DNA from: Brienomyrus brachyistius
Taxonomy: Eukaryota > Chordata > Actinopteri > Osteoglossiformes > Mormyridae
Assembly: GCF_023856365.1 (NCBI RefSeq)
Contig: NC_064551.1
Location: forward strand, 2,501 to 66,500
Direction: 5' to 3'
DNA length: 64,000 nucleotides
Under the pieces are notes generated by a model. The model was not told where the DNA came from. It worked only from the letters and a program-made list of their open reading frames with translations, and did not search any database. A program made the position numbers and the translations under genes. Numbering within the stretch: the stretch's first letter is position 1; each line of letters opens with the position of its first letter. Positions 35,575 through 51,025 of the stretch are shown here, one piece after another.

Positions 35575-36411
35575 ATGGTTCCATGGTTTCTCACTCTACT
35601 GAGGTTAAGAGTTTGGGTGTCATCCTTGACATCACTTTGTCTTTCAAACTACAAATTCATAATATTATCCAATCTGCATGTTTTCACATCTGCAATATTA
35701 ACCATCTTCTTCCATCTCTTACACCTGCCAATATCGTCATTCTTGTACACGCCCTGGTCACATCACGTATTGATTACTGTAATTCCATTCTATCTGGTTT
35801 ACCTCTTAAGCTCCTTCATAAGCTCCAGTTAGTACAAAATGCAGCCACTCATATTATTACCAGGACTCCTATCACTGCTCATATTAGTCCTGTTCTTCAG
35901 CAATTTCATTGGCTTCCCGTTAAATATCGCATTGATTACAAAATTCAACTGTTCGCTTTCAAAGCCCTTCACAATCTTTCTCCTTCATATCTTGTTGATC
36001 TCTTACATATTCACACTCCTTCCCACACTCAAATCTTCTCACTCATCTCTCTGGTTGTGCAGCGTGCTCACCTGACCACTATGGGATTTAGAGCTTTTAG
36101 TTATGTTGCCACCAGTCTATGGAATTCTCTACCTACATTTACATTTACTCTACCTCCTGATATCCATAACATCGACAGGATTTCTTTATTCAAATCTCAT
36201 CTTAAAATACAACTTTTGAAACTTGCACATTCATCATGATTCTGCTGCTGTGGCAGCTTTTAAATATTTGTTTTCTTTATTTTTATTCATTTTTTTTGTT
36301 TTGTTTCATTAGATGCTATTTTTTTGTACTGCAACAATGTATATTGCATTTGTAAGGTGTCCTTGAGTGCCTTGAAAGGCACCTTTAAATAAAATGTATT
36401 ATTATTATTAA
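35575..36411 (+). mobile_element. L2/CR1-like LINE, 3-prime end of ORF2
   Basis: An open frame at 35583-36239 encodes the conserved carboxyl end of a non-LTR retrotransposon: VKSLGVILD, FHICNINHLLPSL, ALVTSRIDYCNSILSGLP, LQLVQNAA, HWLPVKYRIDYKI and LWNSLP. A short 3-prime UTR ends in AAAGGCACCTTTAAATAAAA and an ATT microsatellite, as fish L2-like elements do. The copy is 5-prime truncated; the surviving 218 codons are uninterrupted, suggesting fairly recent insertion. Confidence 0.88.
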
Positions 36412-37749
36412 TGCTCTCCACCAATGTCCAAATCCTGTCTTCCAACTCTACAATAAATAAACACTCCTGGCACAATATCACACTATTGGGAGTGTTGAAA
36501 GAACAGTCTACACTGTACATGCCACAGGAGCTACAGAATACAGGCGTAGGTGCATGAACGCAGATTATAGTATTGCACCATTTCAATTTGTACTATAAAA
36601 CACCTGTGTGCACCAATGTTTGTGTATACTCACACCAGCTTATTTCATAATGAAAGCATGCTTGGTAAATTACTATGAGGGGGTGGGACTGACTGACAAC
36701 TGGAAATATTAAAACGCCTGGACAGAGCAGACGCAGCCATCGTAGCCATCACTCTTGTCTGCAGCTGTACAGGGAGTGCATTGAACCAAGAGCAGAAGTG
36801 ACCGACCTGCCTACTTGATTATTAAAAAAAAAAAAAAAGTTTGCTTCTTTGGAACTTTATTTTTTGCAATTTCTGCTTTTTTATTGCAATTCTTTATTTC
36901 TCATAATTGATTTCTATTATAAGTGGCAGAAACGGGCTTCCACAGATTACCACTATGCATTAATGTGTTACCTTTGACAGCCCTAATTATAATTTAATGT
37001 TGAAAATTTAGGATGATCTGAAACTCTCTCACAAGGTAAAATGTAAAAGACTATCAGAAAAAAACCTGATAAAAGATACAAGGAATACAAATGTAATATT
37101 TTTAAAGACACCACCAAAATGAACACTTGCTCACATAACTGCTGGTAGCTTTAAAAAAGAAAAACACCATCTAGTCTTGCATTTATATTTCCATCGCTTC
37201 TTAAATAAAAGTTCACTTAGAAGACATGAAAAAATCTATTTCTGAGAGCATTCAGAAGGATTTTCATTGGCAGAATATATGTTTGTGCAGAAAGACATGG
37301 CACAATTAAGGAAGGGAATTCAACAAATATCTTCACAAGGCTTACAGTATATTGCAAGATAGGCACTTTGATTAGGGTTTTTAAAGCTAAAAACACATTT
37401 TCCTAGCTTTCAAAATGCCCTCGCGCAACTTCCACTTATCTTCAAAACAAAGTTAAATAAAACATAAAGAAAAGAAATTACTTGCAAAAGCCCAAAACGT
37501 TTAACCAAAGTCCAAAACTTTCATAAAGTACTCGCAAATAAAATCAACAGAAATTAATTGTGATGTGCATGAAACGTGCTGACACCATGGCGCTCAGGTT
37601 CAGAGTGTAGGATCCTCTTTTAGCTGATCACATGACATCTGCAGTCCCAGAATGTACCCACTCCACTCTTCCCAAAATGGAAGGCACCCTCCACTCCCTT
37701 CATGATGCTGGGCAACCAGGCTAGGTTAGTGGCAGATGCATGAGGTACC
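36412..37749. other. Spacer downstream of TMED10
   Basis: AT-rich sequence that must contain the TMED10 3-prime UTR (reading left from 37750). No other gene or element was recognised. Confidence 0.5.
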
Positions 37750-40700
37750 CTACTCGATGAGCTTCTTTGCCTTGAAGAAACGGCGGAGGTAGAACACCTG
37801 CCAGGTGGCCAAGCCGATCAAGCAGCACATGGAGAAGATGCTGAAGTACAGGACTCTTGTGTTTGTGGATTCTGGAAAACAACACATATCAGGAAGCTGG
37901 ATGAGACACTGACTACAGGTGACAGCACAAACACAGGATATTGTAATAGTCATGATTTTAAAGAAGAGCAGTTTACATTATTACCATCCCTAGGTGAAAC
38001 GATGGAAATTACTGTGACAATCACCACAATTATATAGCACCACACTGAACCATGGCAGGACAAGTCAGTCAGAGTCTATTTGTTTCGATATATTCCCAGT
38101 TCTTCACATCTCACTTTTAGAGCAAACTGCATTGTCTCATCAAAGGACAGACTATATTTCTTCACCTTAGTATAGCAAATAATGAATTCAGTAACTCAGC
38201 TTCTCCAATAATTCATTAGAGTACAAGACTTGTCCCATTTAAAAAGGTTAAGTTACTTATAAAGCTGGGCATGCAGAGATGCGACTATGCACTATTACTT
38301 CACTTCAGCTGCATTTATACCATTAGTGTCCCGCATTTCCTCCTCTCGTTTCTTCATATATGCAAAGTCATTGACAATGGACTCGGACAGGTCCTCCAAC
38401 CGTCGGAGCTCCACCTCCAAGGGCTTCAACTTCTCCACCTTGGCAATCTGGCAAATACAAAGCCATTACGGGGGGGGGGGGTTCTGAAGTGGTCTAACCG
38501 ATAATTTGAAGTTAAGACACTGACTCTGTTGACCCAAGATTAGCTGTATTTGGTATTCAGTTAAAATGAAAATGTTATAACAGCAAGTCACATTCACCAA
38601 CATATTTTCATCCAGCAGATGTCACTGTTGGCCAAGAATCTCAAAGCAGATGTTCAACTCTAAATCCACTTTTTTCCCCAAATATGTACACAGACTCAAA
38701 CGAAATATCACAGAGTTAGCACTGGTTCATTACCCATGATTAACTCAGCGCCAACATACTTATTAGGACAACACTAATAGGAAGTGACCTACAGTCACAC
38801 AGAGCAGCCTGGCTGCAGACACATGAAAAGAGATGATGCCTAAGCACTGTTCATGATTCAGGAAAAAGTTGCATCAGGTGAAATGCAAACAAAATGTTAC
38901 ATGAAAACTACCAGGTTTCCCCAAAAAACATTCAAATTTCTCATGAAACATGTTGTTCACAACCCAGTAAAACATTATCTTCCAGGGATGTACATTCGCA
39001 TAACAGGCAGCACATAGAAGAACCAATGTCAGCCGACAGTGCCACAAGGCAAATACAACAAGTGATAAATACCTCAATCTACTTAAACCATCCAACATTG
39101 ATATTATAGGATGTAATCATGCTGGAAAGGGCAATTTTTTTACAAGGGAGGCCATGGAGGACAAACAGAATGAAGTACTCTGGTATGATACTGACAAAGG
39201 GGAGGTGGGAGTTCACATCTTGTGTTGTGCTCACTTAATACTTACCTCTTCATAGTTCTTAGCCTCTACTCCATGTTTCATGTCCAGGTTGACCAGCTGA
39301 TCAGGTACCCGTCCAGTTCCTGAAATCAGTATTAAAAAAAACAACAGGAAACACTCAACTGTTAATAGGACCTCAGTAAATTAATGGAACCCTCACTGCA
39401 GGAGACAAAGATACATCCAAAAATCAGCTGTTCCATACATCACAAATACAGTGAGGTAGCAGAAGCTAAACACATACCCATAGGAAATTTGCTCTCAAAG
39501 CAAACTTCAAACATGTCATAGTCCTCTGTGGTGAAAGCAAACTTCCCCTTCGATGCATCTTCTTTTGAGTACAGGATATGTCCAGAGGAGTCTGTAATCT
39601 GCAAAGAATATAGACAGGCATGAATGATACCCAAGGGGCCAGAAAGCTTATGTTGCATTGTTACACAAAATCTCAGTATAAAACAGACATTCCCCCTAAA
39701 TCACCATGTGTATTATGAAACCCCAGTTATTTATATAGACAGCACAAGCCTAGTTTATGTTACTGGCCATTGTAAGTAGTGAAAGGATGGTTCCAAAAAG
39801 TGGTGGTTGATAATTCAGTAATTTATCTACAATAAGCATTTCAGAGTTTTCGTGATACAACTAGACTCATGAGGTTCTTAAAGTCAGTCATCTTTTTTTC
39901 AGTCAAAGTGCATTACAATAACTGGACAGAACACATAGAAGCTTACAAAAGGGATGACTTTACAATAAACATTTGTAAATAAGGGGAAGCCAAAAATATA
40001 TTTTTATTCTCTAGCAGGGTGCTTGCTAAAAAGAATCCACAACAGTAGTTACCTGGGCACTCATCCTCAATTTAGGTTGATCTTTGGATGCAAGACTTAA
40101 ATAATAATGTAGAAAAAAAACACACACTCTTAAGCATATACTCTCATTGATTTATTGGAAGCATAACAAATGATGGACACATTTTGGCATTAGGCCATCT
40201 TCAGCATCTGACAACCAAAATACATCCGTAAAAATCAAATAAATTAAGGATTAATTCTTTAGGCTAAGACAATGTTCAACTATTAGAGGAGAGAACAGGT
40301 CAGGGTGTGATGAAATATATTTAATCTATATCATCTACCTCTTATTCACCTTGCAGGATATTCACATCCATAGAATCAGGTAGGATATCACAGATATGTT
40401 AGGATATGTGGTTTTATTTAAATCTAAGGATACACTGAATAGATACAGATTACTTTCTTTTAGGCGTTACAATATGCCTCATTAATATTTTAGCCATACT
40501 AATAATCTGCTTACCAAATCGTGGGTGTTATTAGATGCCTATATAGCACCAAAAATATGGCTTTCAGACAACCAATTACGCCCATCATATACAGCCCGGG
40601 TGATTATTATGGAAGCAGCGTATAATCGCGACTATACTGTGACAGCCCTACGTAGGACCTTGCTTTTCAGAAGGTATAAGACTTGTTTATACTTTATGGG

Positions 40701-41983
40701 ACAGGATTCCCCCAATTCTGGCAGAATAAATTTCCATGACTTTTTCAGAACGTTGATGTTCATGTAGTTTCAGATAGCAATACAACAATTTTCGTACATT
40801 TTCGTTAGCGCGTTGCGAAATGAAACGGGAAACAAAAATGAACAAGGCTAGTTTCCAAAACGTTTCCTCTCTATTCAAGAATTCCAAAACATATCCTGGG
40901 CCTGGAAAAATTTAAAAAATCCAAAACTTTTCCAGGTTTTCCATGACCGCGGGTACCCTGATGAGAATATTCTGAGATGTCTTCTGTCAAGCTTGGCTCA
41001 CATAAGCAAATGCGCAAATGCCTAGAGGCACAGAACCCAGCCTGACATATTCTGCCATTGCTGCTGTCTGCGACGCCTCCACTACCTGTCACGTCCTTCC
41101 AGCCTGCCTGTCCCTCTACCTGTGACGTCTCTCCTGCATGCCTTGCTACTGTACCACTGTTCATCCTGCCGGCAGGTATGGTATTTTGATTTGCTTTTTA
41201 CATTATGGGAAATAATTTAATTTCATTTTAGTACATCCTGTACGTAATACATATGTCAATAAATGTTGAACCATTTTCTATGCGCGATCGCGTAGAGTGG
41301 TATTTTCCTAAACGCTAATACCGTAATGTTACGTCAATACGTGCACCACTCATTTTAAAGGCTTACGATTTGACCACGTTTCGGCAAACCGTGGATAGCT
41401 TGGCCGTTGTACATGGTCTACGGTTAGACTACACTATAGACTGTACTGCAGCGTACAAACGTGCATCCCGGCTAGAAATGCGACTGCCATGAGCTGAAAG
41501 GCACGTTAAAGGCTCCGCTCGTTCCTGCCTCAGTGTAAAGAAATATAAAAACCATGTGTGATGGGATGGGAGCTTGCTGGGTTCGGGCAGCACCCTCTCG
41601 ACCTACTTCGTAAAAGATTACCGGTAGGCTAAGTGTGCAGATCAGCTAACTGGTACAACAAGCGTCCGTGCGAAAATTAGGCCTACTTGACGGGAAGCGA
41701 CTAACGACTTTAAGCGCGAATTATATACCCACAAGAGCAATGCCAATAAATTTCCTTTATTTAGTCCTACAATGTCCCACTGCTTCATGATCCCATTCAG
41801 ACTCACCTTCAGGTTGGTTTTAGTGTTCGGTTGCTCACTAAGTTCATAATCTCCCGTTACAAGCACATCTTTATGTATTTCCTCCCGCAGGCACTTTCGA
41901 GAATTTACAGGTAAAAAGAATGAGATAGACGACACCAACTGGAATATAACAGGCAGAATAAGAAACGCATAAAGCCGCGACAT
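37750..41983 (-). CDS. tmed10: TMED10, p24-family cargo receptor
   Basis: TMED10 (p24-delta, TMP21) is a type I membrane protein cycling between ER and Golgi that sorts GPI-anchored and other cargo into COPI/COPII vesicles. Five exons join in frame: 41983-41807, 39598-39478, 39319-39246, 38447-38321 and 37871-37750, with GT-AG borders (GTGAGT, GTATGT, GTAAGT, GTATAA), giving 206 residues. Visible: signal peptide after [19 protein letters not shown] domain ([36 protein letters not shown]), coiled coil ([20 protein letters not shown]), one membrane span ([20 protein letters not shown]) and the cytosolic tail [13 protein letters not shown] with FF and dilysine COP signals. An upstream in-frame ATG at 42047 was rejected because it would extend before the signal peptide. 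Fully intact. Confidence 0.97.
40120..40240. other. Possible Penelope-like end sequence in TMED10 intron 1
   Basis: GGACACATTTTGGCATTAGG followed by CCATCTTCAGCATCTGAC resembles the TTCGGCCTAAGGCCTTCATCAG-type ends of Penelope-like elements. Weak, by recollection only. Confidence 0.25.
40702..40966. mobile_element. Possible hAT-type MITE in TMED10 intron 1
   Basis: CAGGATTCCCCC on the left and GCGGGTACCCTG on the right form an imperfect 12-bp inverted repeat. Both sides carry TTCCATGAC(T/C)-type repeats next to the ends. No clear target duplication. Confidence 0.35.
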
Positions 41984-42223
41984 GGTCAGCCCCCAGGGTG
42001 CAACAGAAGCGTCAGCCTTACTGTCGCGTAACACCGAGCAGCCGCACAAAGGGAGCTTGCAGTAATAACAGCGCCACCACTGGTCTGGAGGATTACAAGC
42101 ATTTATTCAAGAGCAACTCAAAATGTGGCGCTTATTTGCAAACTGATATACAGTATGAAACGGAAATGAAAGCTATATGCTACACTGTCACGATCCAAGG
42201 CGCGGGTAGTGTGCACAGGCAGG

Positions 42224-42296
42224 CAGGCAAGGCAACAGGCAAGGCAACAGGCAAGGCAACAGGCAAGGCAACAGGCAAGGCAACAGGCAAGGCAAC
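42224..42296. repeat. 12-bp minisatellite upstream of TMED10
   Basis: About six exact copies of GGCAAGGCAACA, led by three GGCA units, about 240 bp upstream of the TMED10 start codon. It is in frame with itself (multiple of three), which creates the apparent GKATGKAT and LPVALPVA frames. Confidence 0.9.
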
Positions 42297-42552
42297 CGTA
42301 ATCGGGTAAAACGGGGGTTTATTTGGCAGACTAGGGCAGGACGGAAGACTGGCATTGACAACATCAATGACGGACAGGGAACCAACGTAAGACACGGACT
42401 GAAATACACAAGACTGGGCAAACATAATCAGACACAGCTGGGTACGATCATGGAAGCACACGTGGATAATCAGGGGGCGTGGCACACAAGAGGATCGTAC
42501 GAGCCGGGTATGACACTACACTATAACTTTTTAAATATTTAGTTTTATATGA

Positions 42553-42914
42553 GGGGGCGGCATGGTGGTGCAGTGGTTAGCACTGTCGCCTCACACCTCT
42601 GGGACCCGGGTTCGAGTCTCCGCCTGGGTCACATGTGTGCGGAGTTTGCATGTTCTCCCCGTGTCGTCGTGGGGTTTCCTCCGGGTACTCCGGTTTCCCC
42701 CCACAGTCCAAAACCATGCTGAGGCTAATTGGAGTTACTAAATTGCCCATAGGTGTGCATGTGTGAGTGAATGGTGTGTGAGTGTGCCCTGCGATGGGCT
42801 GGCCCCCCAGGGTTGTTCCCTGCCTCGTGCCCATTGATTCCGGGATAGGCTCCGGACCCCCCGCGACCCAATAGGATAAGCGGTTTGGAAAATGGATGGA
42901 TGGATGGATGGATG
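42553..42914 (+). mobile_element. GGAT-tailed SINE, full length
   Basis: GGCGGCATGGTGGTGCAGTG at the start, A box and B box (GGTTCGAGTCT) present, and GGATAAGCGG followed by four GGAT repeats at the end. Confidence 0.88.
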
Positions 42915-43484
42915 ATGTTATGAACAATTAATATAAAGTTGTGCATTATATTAACATGGCAGTAGATTTTCGAAGAAAATTGGTCAAGATATATGTTTAC
43001 TGTTGAAGTAATTTTCATTGTAAAATATACCTTTTTTTTCAAAATTTTGGGTTATATTTCAGTTCATCTATGCAACGACATTCAGATGTAAAACAATCTG
43101 AGTGTTTTTTAAAAGCCACTTAAAATGTAAGCGCTGAGGGGCTCATTAAAACCAAATTGTTGTTGCCTAATTACTTTCTGAATTTTTTTAAGCACCAGAT
43201 GGACAAGCCAAGCCAAGGTAGGAGCTCATACTAACTAAACAGCATAAAATAAATATTACGGCACATTATGATCTCTTCGCAGCATCTCCCCTGGTGAAAG
43301 TTGGGGTTAAAAATATAATGTATGTTTTAAATAACTGTATACAATTAATAATAGTCAAAGACAGGTCATGAGACAGACACAAGTGACGATGACAGTTAGG
43401 TTATTAAAGCTAATTGTCAGATTAAAATATTTAGCAAGAACAGAAATTTGCCTCTTTTGTATTTTTTGTCTATTTGTGATCTTA

Positions 43485-44260
43485 GTGGAGTTAACAGTGG
43501 TCCTGTTCGGGGACCTTGAGAGACTGAGCGAGGAGTCTGAGTATTTGGGATTGCGGGTGTCCTGGATAAAAACCAAGATCCAGGAATTTAATGACTTCTT
43601 AGGCACAGCCATCAGTAGTGTGTCTGTCTGCAGGGAGAATGTTGACCTTGATGAGTGATTTACCTACCTCAGCAGTGACATGTCTCTGGTGAATCTTCTT
43701 ACGAAGTCAGCAGATAGACTGGAAGAGCATGGGGGGTCATGAGGTCACTGGAAAGGGGTGTGAGGCTCCCGATATCTCCCGAGAGGACAAAGGTCCAAGT
43801 CTTTAGAGTTCTGGTGCTTCCTGTCTTGGTGTATGTATCCAGTGATCTGAGATGAAGACTGGACTCCTTCGGAATTTTGTCATTTTGGAGAATCCTTTGT
43901 TACCACTGGTTTGACTATGTCGAATGAGCGGTTGCTAGAGGAATCCCGAATGAGGCACATTACCTGTATTGTAAGGGAACGTCAGTTACGGCACTATGGC
44001 CATGTGGCGCGTTTCCCTGAGGGTGATCCGGCTCGCAGGATCCTCAACGCTGGAGACACAAGTGGCTGGACCAGGCCAAGGGGACGCCCACATAACACCT
44101 GGCTGTGGCTGATGGATGGCCATTTCCAGAGGGTGGGGCTGGACCGGGTGTCTGCCTGGGGGGTTGCTGGCTGGGATCCAAAGTTTTGCTGTGTGGTGGG
44201 TGCGGCAACACACTGCATCAGTTCATGCTCCCGAACCTGACCTGACCTAACATTTGTGCA
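43485..44260 (+). pseudogene. Non-LTR retrotransposon remnant, carboxyl end of RT ORF
   Basis: Segments read LGLRVSWIKTKIQEF and, after stops and shifts, RQLRHYGHVARFPEGDPA, then RPRGRPHNTW. These phrases are typical of the end of fish LINE ORF2 proteins. Frameshifts near 43650 and 43860 separate the parts. Clade not determined. Confidence 0.7.
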
Positions 44261-44979
44261 TTTGACATTTCCAAGTTGGCTGGGACAATTAAACGGGAAT
44301 ATTTTTGGAGCTTGCTGAAAGATTGCAGAAACTCAGATGACATGCAAGCAAATAAAACAATACTGAAAATGACTTGGGTCACATAAAATCATACAATGTA
44401 CAATGTACATAAAATTTGTTTTAGGGGCTACTGAAATTCTTAGCTTGGGTACACCATGCATCTTTTTCTTGTTAACCTGCCTCATTCATGTAGCTGTCTG
44501 AATGATGTCTTGTATTTCCCTCAGTAACTTTGAAACTTTTGTTGCCATTAATTGTACATTTTTAATAATGAATCCAAAACATGCTTCTAGTGCAGTCAGT
44601 AGTAACTTTGTACATAGAGGTGCATAATTTAGATGGCTTGTATATTATATTAAAATTACTTTGTCATTTTCTGTTAAGACATTTGACATGCAAAGTGCGC
44701 AGTCCTGTTTGTTTAGAATCTGGTAAGAAATAGATTTTTATGTTATCGTTCAGGCAAGCAGACTGTTATGGGCAGTGGTGCGGGACGCCTTTATAATAAA
44801 GTTCACATTTGCGGGGATCTAATGCCTCTAACCCTCAGGAACATGAAGCGGTTACTGTATCAAGTCTTGCGTCACTGTCAATCTTTCATCAATATAAAAA
44901 CAAGGCTGTGCAAATTATGACAACTATTCATCACCATATAAGGTCATTGAATTAACACCTTACTGCACCAAAAAGAAGG

Positions 44980-45545
44980 GTGCAACCAAATTATGTGCTG
45001 GTACAACCAAAACCTGGTAGCAGCAGTCTGATTCGAAAGAATCGTAGAAGATCTCTATCATTTGGAGATCTGGGTGTTCATATGAACAATAAACTGGACT
45101 GGACCCACAATACAAATGCTATTTACAGTAAAGGTCAGAGCAGGTTGTATCTGCTATGCAGACTGAGGTCATTTGCAGTGCAAGAGGCACTCCTGAAGAC
45201 CTTTAATGATTCTGTGGTGGCGTCAGTCATCTTCTATGGTGTGGTCTGCTGGGGCAGCAGGATCTCTACTGGGGAGATGAAAAAACTGAACAGGCTGATT
45301 AAAAAGGCCAGCTCTGTCTTGAGATGTTCCCCTTGACTCAGGGGAGGTGGTGAGCGCCAGGAGAACGTTGGCTAGGCTATATTCCCTGTTGGAGGACGTC
45401 TCCCCCCCATTACAGGACACACTGTCAGTACTGAGCAGCTTCATCAACGACAGACTGCTGGATCCAAGGTGTGCGACAGAGAGATAATGCAGGTCTTTTC
45501 TTCCATCTGCTATCAGACTTTACAACAAACAATAAGAACATACTT
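44980..45545 (+). pseudogene. Non-LTR retrotransposon remnant, RT carboxyl end
   Basis: Encodes LGVHMNNKLDWTHNTNAIY, KGQSRLYLLCRLRSF, VVASVIFYGVVCWGS and KLNRLIKKASSVL, a standard end of fish non-LTR RT proteins. A frame change at about 45335 precedes VCDREIMQVFSSICYQ-like tail coding sequence. Different family from the LINEs at 9.4, 35.6 and 43.5 kb. Confidence 0.75.
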
Positions 45546-47008
45546 AATCCCATGCTTATATACTCCAACACATATACTGAGACTGTTCTTATGTTATAAT
45601 ACTTGTTTTATTCCTGCTAATAATATGTATATATACATACACACATTTATTTATCAATTAACATAACCTACATTACATTTATACTTTATTTTCGGTATAT
45701 TGTGTACAAAAGTTGTTTAAACCGCATTCTTAAGTTTCCAAGGCTTGCATACGTAACACGTTTACCGTATTCTACACCATTTTACGCCCTTCGATTCGTC
45801 TAAATATGTCCTCTTTACGTATTATATCAACATTGCATCCAGATTTATGTGATTATACAGTAAAATTCATTATATATGGTTTCTTGATAAGAACTTATTG
45901 TGGCGCCAGCGAGATATAATTAAATTTAATTAGCATTTTCCTGAAAACCTTATAAATAGCCCCCGTGTTTGTTAATATTTGTGCTGTGTCCCGGTTTATG
46001 TTAGTGTGTTGACCTACGTGTGCCCCGATCCGTGCCCGTGTAAATAATCACCGTGTGTGATTTCTACTTAGGCTTACTTTCAGGGTTCAGCACTGTAGAC
46101 TGTACGCACATAATTTACAAAAACATAGCAATGAAGTAATACACTAACGGCTGTAACTTATGCGGTCAGATCATGAACATTATTCGACATTAACGCAGAC
46201 ATTTAATTAACTCACAAATATATTAGCGCTCCATTTGACAATTAAAAAAAAAACTTTCTTCTCCTATTTTCCAGTGGACAGTCAGCGGTAAGCACGACAC
46301 TGCCACTAGGTGAAGCAGTTTCCGAAACTTTCCACTGAGGCGAGCACACCTTTAATTGAGCACGGAAACAGCAACACGCCTGCGTTACAAGGTAACGTGA
46401 CACAAATGGGGTGGTGGTATTCTGACGTCGCAGGATGACGTGTGACATTAACCCCAGTGCAAGTATTCTGGTGCCATTGTAGCGTGTAATCGGAATCCCC
46501 GCTTTCGAGACAAAAACGGAACAGTAAACGCAACCAGGGAAGTGCTGTGTTGGCAATTTGTGAAAGGGTTTTTGTAACTCAGTTGCTGTTAGACAGCAAA
46601 AAATTGGTGTTTGGAGCGTTGATGGGACCGTTGAGTGTCACTCAAAACAGTATTTTTGACATATTTTCAGACATTTATTGGAAGTTATGAACATGGATTT
46701 TAGTTATTGCTTAAGACCAATTTTAAATACAAAATAAAGTAAAAATAAATAAATAAATAAAATTTATAAATACTTTTACGTAAAATAATGTTTTCATGGA
46801 ACTCCTCCATTCTTTGATTTTATGTTTAACATGGTTAGGCATTATTACTTTATATTACATTATAAAAACAGAATTATATCCTAGATCAACTTACAGGCCA
46901 AACCACATGCAAGAATTCTGAACCAACAGCCTAAACCTTCAGTGATGGAATTTGTATGTATGACTTGAACATACTTTGTTCCATTTCTCAAACATCACAC
47001 CCTGCCAA
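45546..47008. other. Spacer downstream of fos copy 1
   Basis: AT-rich, with no exon recognised. Positions 46741-46766 read on the minus strand as four overlapping TTTA units and could be part of the fos copy 1 3-prime UTR if that UTR is long. Confidence 0.4.
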
Positions 47009-47041
47009 AAACAAATAAATAAATAGATTTAAATAAATAGG
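47009..47041 (-). promoter_or_regulatory. AU-rich element in the fos copy 1 3-prime UTR
   Basis: On the minus strand this is CTATTTATTTAAATC followed by TATTTATTTATTTG: five ATTTA pentamers, three of them overlapping, about 130 bases past the position of the normal FOS stop. FOS mRNAs are classically destabilised by such class II elements. Placement in the UTR is inferred from the gene model. Confidence 0.65.
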
Positions 47042-47276
47042 TGCTTGACAAAATATTTGTTCTGTTAGAGTGGAAGGCAGATTCTGAAATTTCCCCACGG
47101 TTTTGGATCATCCACAGATGGAAGAGATCTGTTGTACGCATATGTTCATGATGCACCCTCCAGTGTCCTTACAGCGCAAGTAGCGTGGGTGAGCCCAGTT
47201 GGTCTGAGGGCGGCTCATTGCTGCCGCTTTCTCTCCTGTGGGCCATGCGGCAGTTGTCAAGAGGATCTGCCTCAGG

Positions 47277-49411
<2,135 letters not shown>

Positions 49412-49590
49412 TTTCGATGCCTGAGTCCAAAATAAACGCTCTACTCCAATGATGATCAAAAGTTGAATGTAGCTTTAGCTGTCAAAATAGTCCTCTGATG
49501 GGTCTTCTATAGTAAAATTCACGATTTAGTTGATCACCGCTCCGTCGTGAAGCGATCTGAAGTTATGACAGCGATAGTCCTCAGCGAAGC

Positions 49591-49597
49591 TTATATA
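49591..49597 (-). promoter_or_regulatory. TATA box of fos copy 1
   Basis: TATATAA on the minus strand, 180 bases upstream of the start codon and about 294 bases downstream of the CArG box, close to the human FOS spacing. Confidence 0.7.
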
Positions 49598-49890
49598 CTA
49601 CTCGAATGAACAAATAACCTAATATTATGACTACCGATCTCGCATTTGCAAACAACTACAGGGGAGTCAGTTTAAACAAACATAAATAAAAGTGCATGCT
49701 GCTTTTAAAATTAATAGCTAACTTTCTGAACATACTAAATCAGTTTAAAAATTTCATTTTATATAAATATATTTATATAATTCAGCATAAATTGTAATTT
49801 ATTGTACTTTAAAAAACGTTTTCCATAATTAAAACTACCCTACATACACAAAATGGACTGTTCCAACAAGGGAATCCCATACGTAATTAT

Positions 49891-49911
49891 CCTTATATGG
49901 TTGCATCCTGT
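49891..49911 (-). promoter_or_regulatory. Serum response element of fos copy 1 (ETS + CArG)
   Basis: The minus strand reads ACAGGATG then CAA then CCATATAAGG, a perfect CC(A/T)6GG box bound by SRF with the adjacent ternary-complex-factor ETS site. Human FOS has ACAGGATG, T, CCATATTAGG at about -310. A GC box (CCCGCCC, 49917-49923) lies just upstream, and a CRE-like TGACGTC lies at 49993-49999. Confidence 0.85.
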
Positions 49912-51025
49912 AAATTGGGCGGGTCGCTACTGAGAATCGTATCTGGCCCTAGAGACTGGGTATAATGCTTTTTCAATTGGATAACATCGAAAGACGTCAG
50001 AACTCAGTGAAGAAAGGGGTGTGGAGGCAGACTTGTTAGCTCTTGCTTTGACATTTTAAGAAGCCAGACGACAAACACGGAATAACGCAACTGCATAAAC
50101 ATGACGAAACACATAAAGCTTATGAAACAGCTGCAGTGTTATCGTCATTCATTCACCTGGCTATCCTATTTATAAATTTTGTTCATGTAAGGTGTAACCT
50201 GTAGTATGTCAGGAAAAGAGGCTATATAATCACAGTTCATAAAATTCCATAATCATCGATCTTGCAGTTTTGTTTCTCTAAAAAACACTCACATATACTC
50301 ACATAAAAGTTCTATATAACAACATTTCATTTCCACACGTGTATAATTTGGTCGGTATTGTACTAATAAGGTACATTTGTTTTCATTGTAAACATATTGC
50401 ATCTGTTTTTTAACGTTCTTAGTTCATCTTTTGTTACTTCTTGCATTTATACTTGTTTTATAAATATGTGACGTGTAATCTTATGCATAGTTCAGGTATC
50501 AGTTCGGGAGGTTGCTAGTGTAAATTCTGAATAGGTCCCAACGTTTATACTATTGCGAATGTTACCCTAATACTATCCAGATATTTAACGAATTAAAATG
50601 TAAACTCAATAATATTAACAAAAATAAAGGTAAGAAAGTAAGTTTTTAAATAGTTCTGCAACGGAGTATTTGCGAAATAACTAATTGCGTCATATAAAGA
50701 AATTGCCCTATTTCCGAAAGTGAATGGGAGAGTAATTTATAAACATAAAGAGGGTAGATTTGTTATTGTATTTTCATGTAATTTTATATTGCAACAAGGG
50801 AAGACTTAATTCAGTGATCAGTAATTCCGCTTTGTCTAGTAGGCTACGTCCACTAAGTGCTCTCTTAACATCGAGTTATTCCATGTATTTTTTCCCCCGA
50901 ATATTTCACGTCGCCATGGTAACCCTCAGCCCCACCTCTCATGTCTGAGAATGCAAATAACGTGGTATATTGGCGTGTTAAAGTAACCCAAGTGGTACCT
51001 AATTTTTGTAGTTGTAGTTGTTAGC

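Noticed and set aside
41984..42049. Upstream ATG extending TMED10 by 22 codons
   Set aside because: The extension would precede the signal peptide, and the internal ATG gives the usual TMED10 start.
42180..42485. Repetitive proteins GKATGKAT / LPVALPVA
   Set aside because: Produced by the 12-bp minisatellite upstream of TMED10.
49412..49459. Upstream ATG extending fos copy 1 by 16 codons
   Set aside because: FOS proteins begin near MY/MF followed by an acidic-Ser region; the extension matches nothing known.
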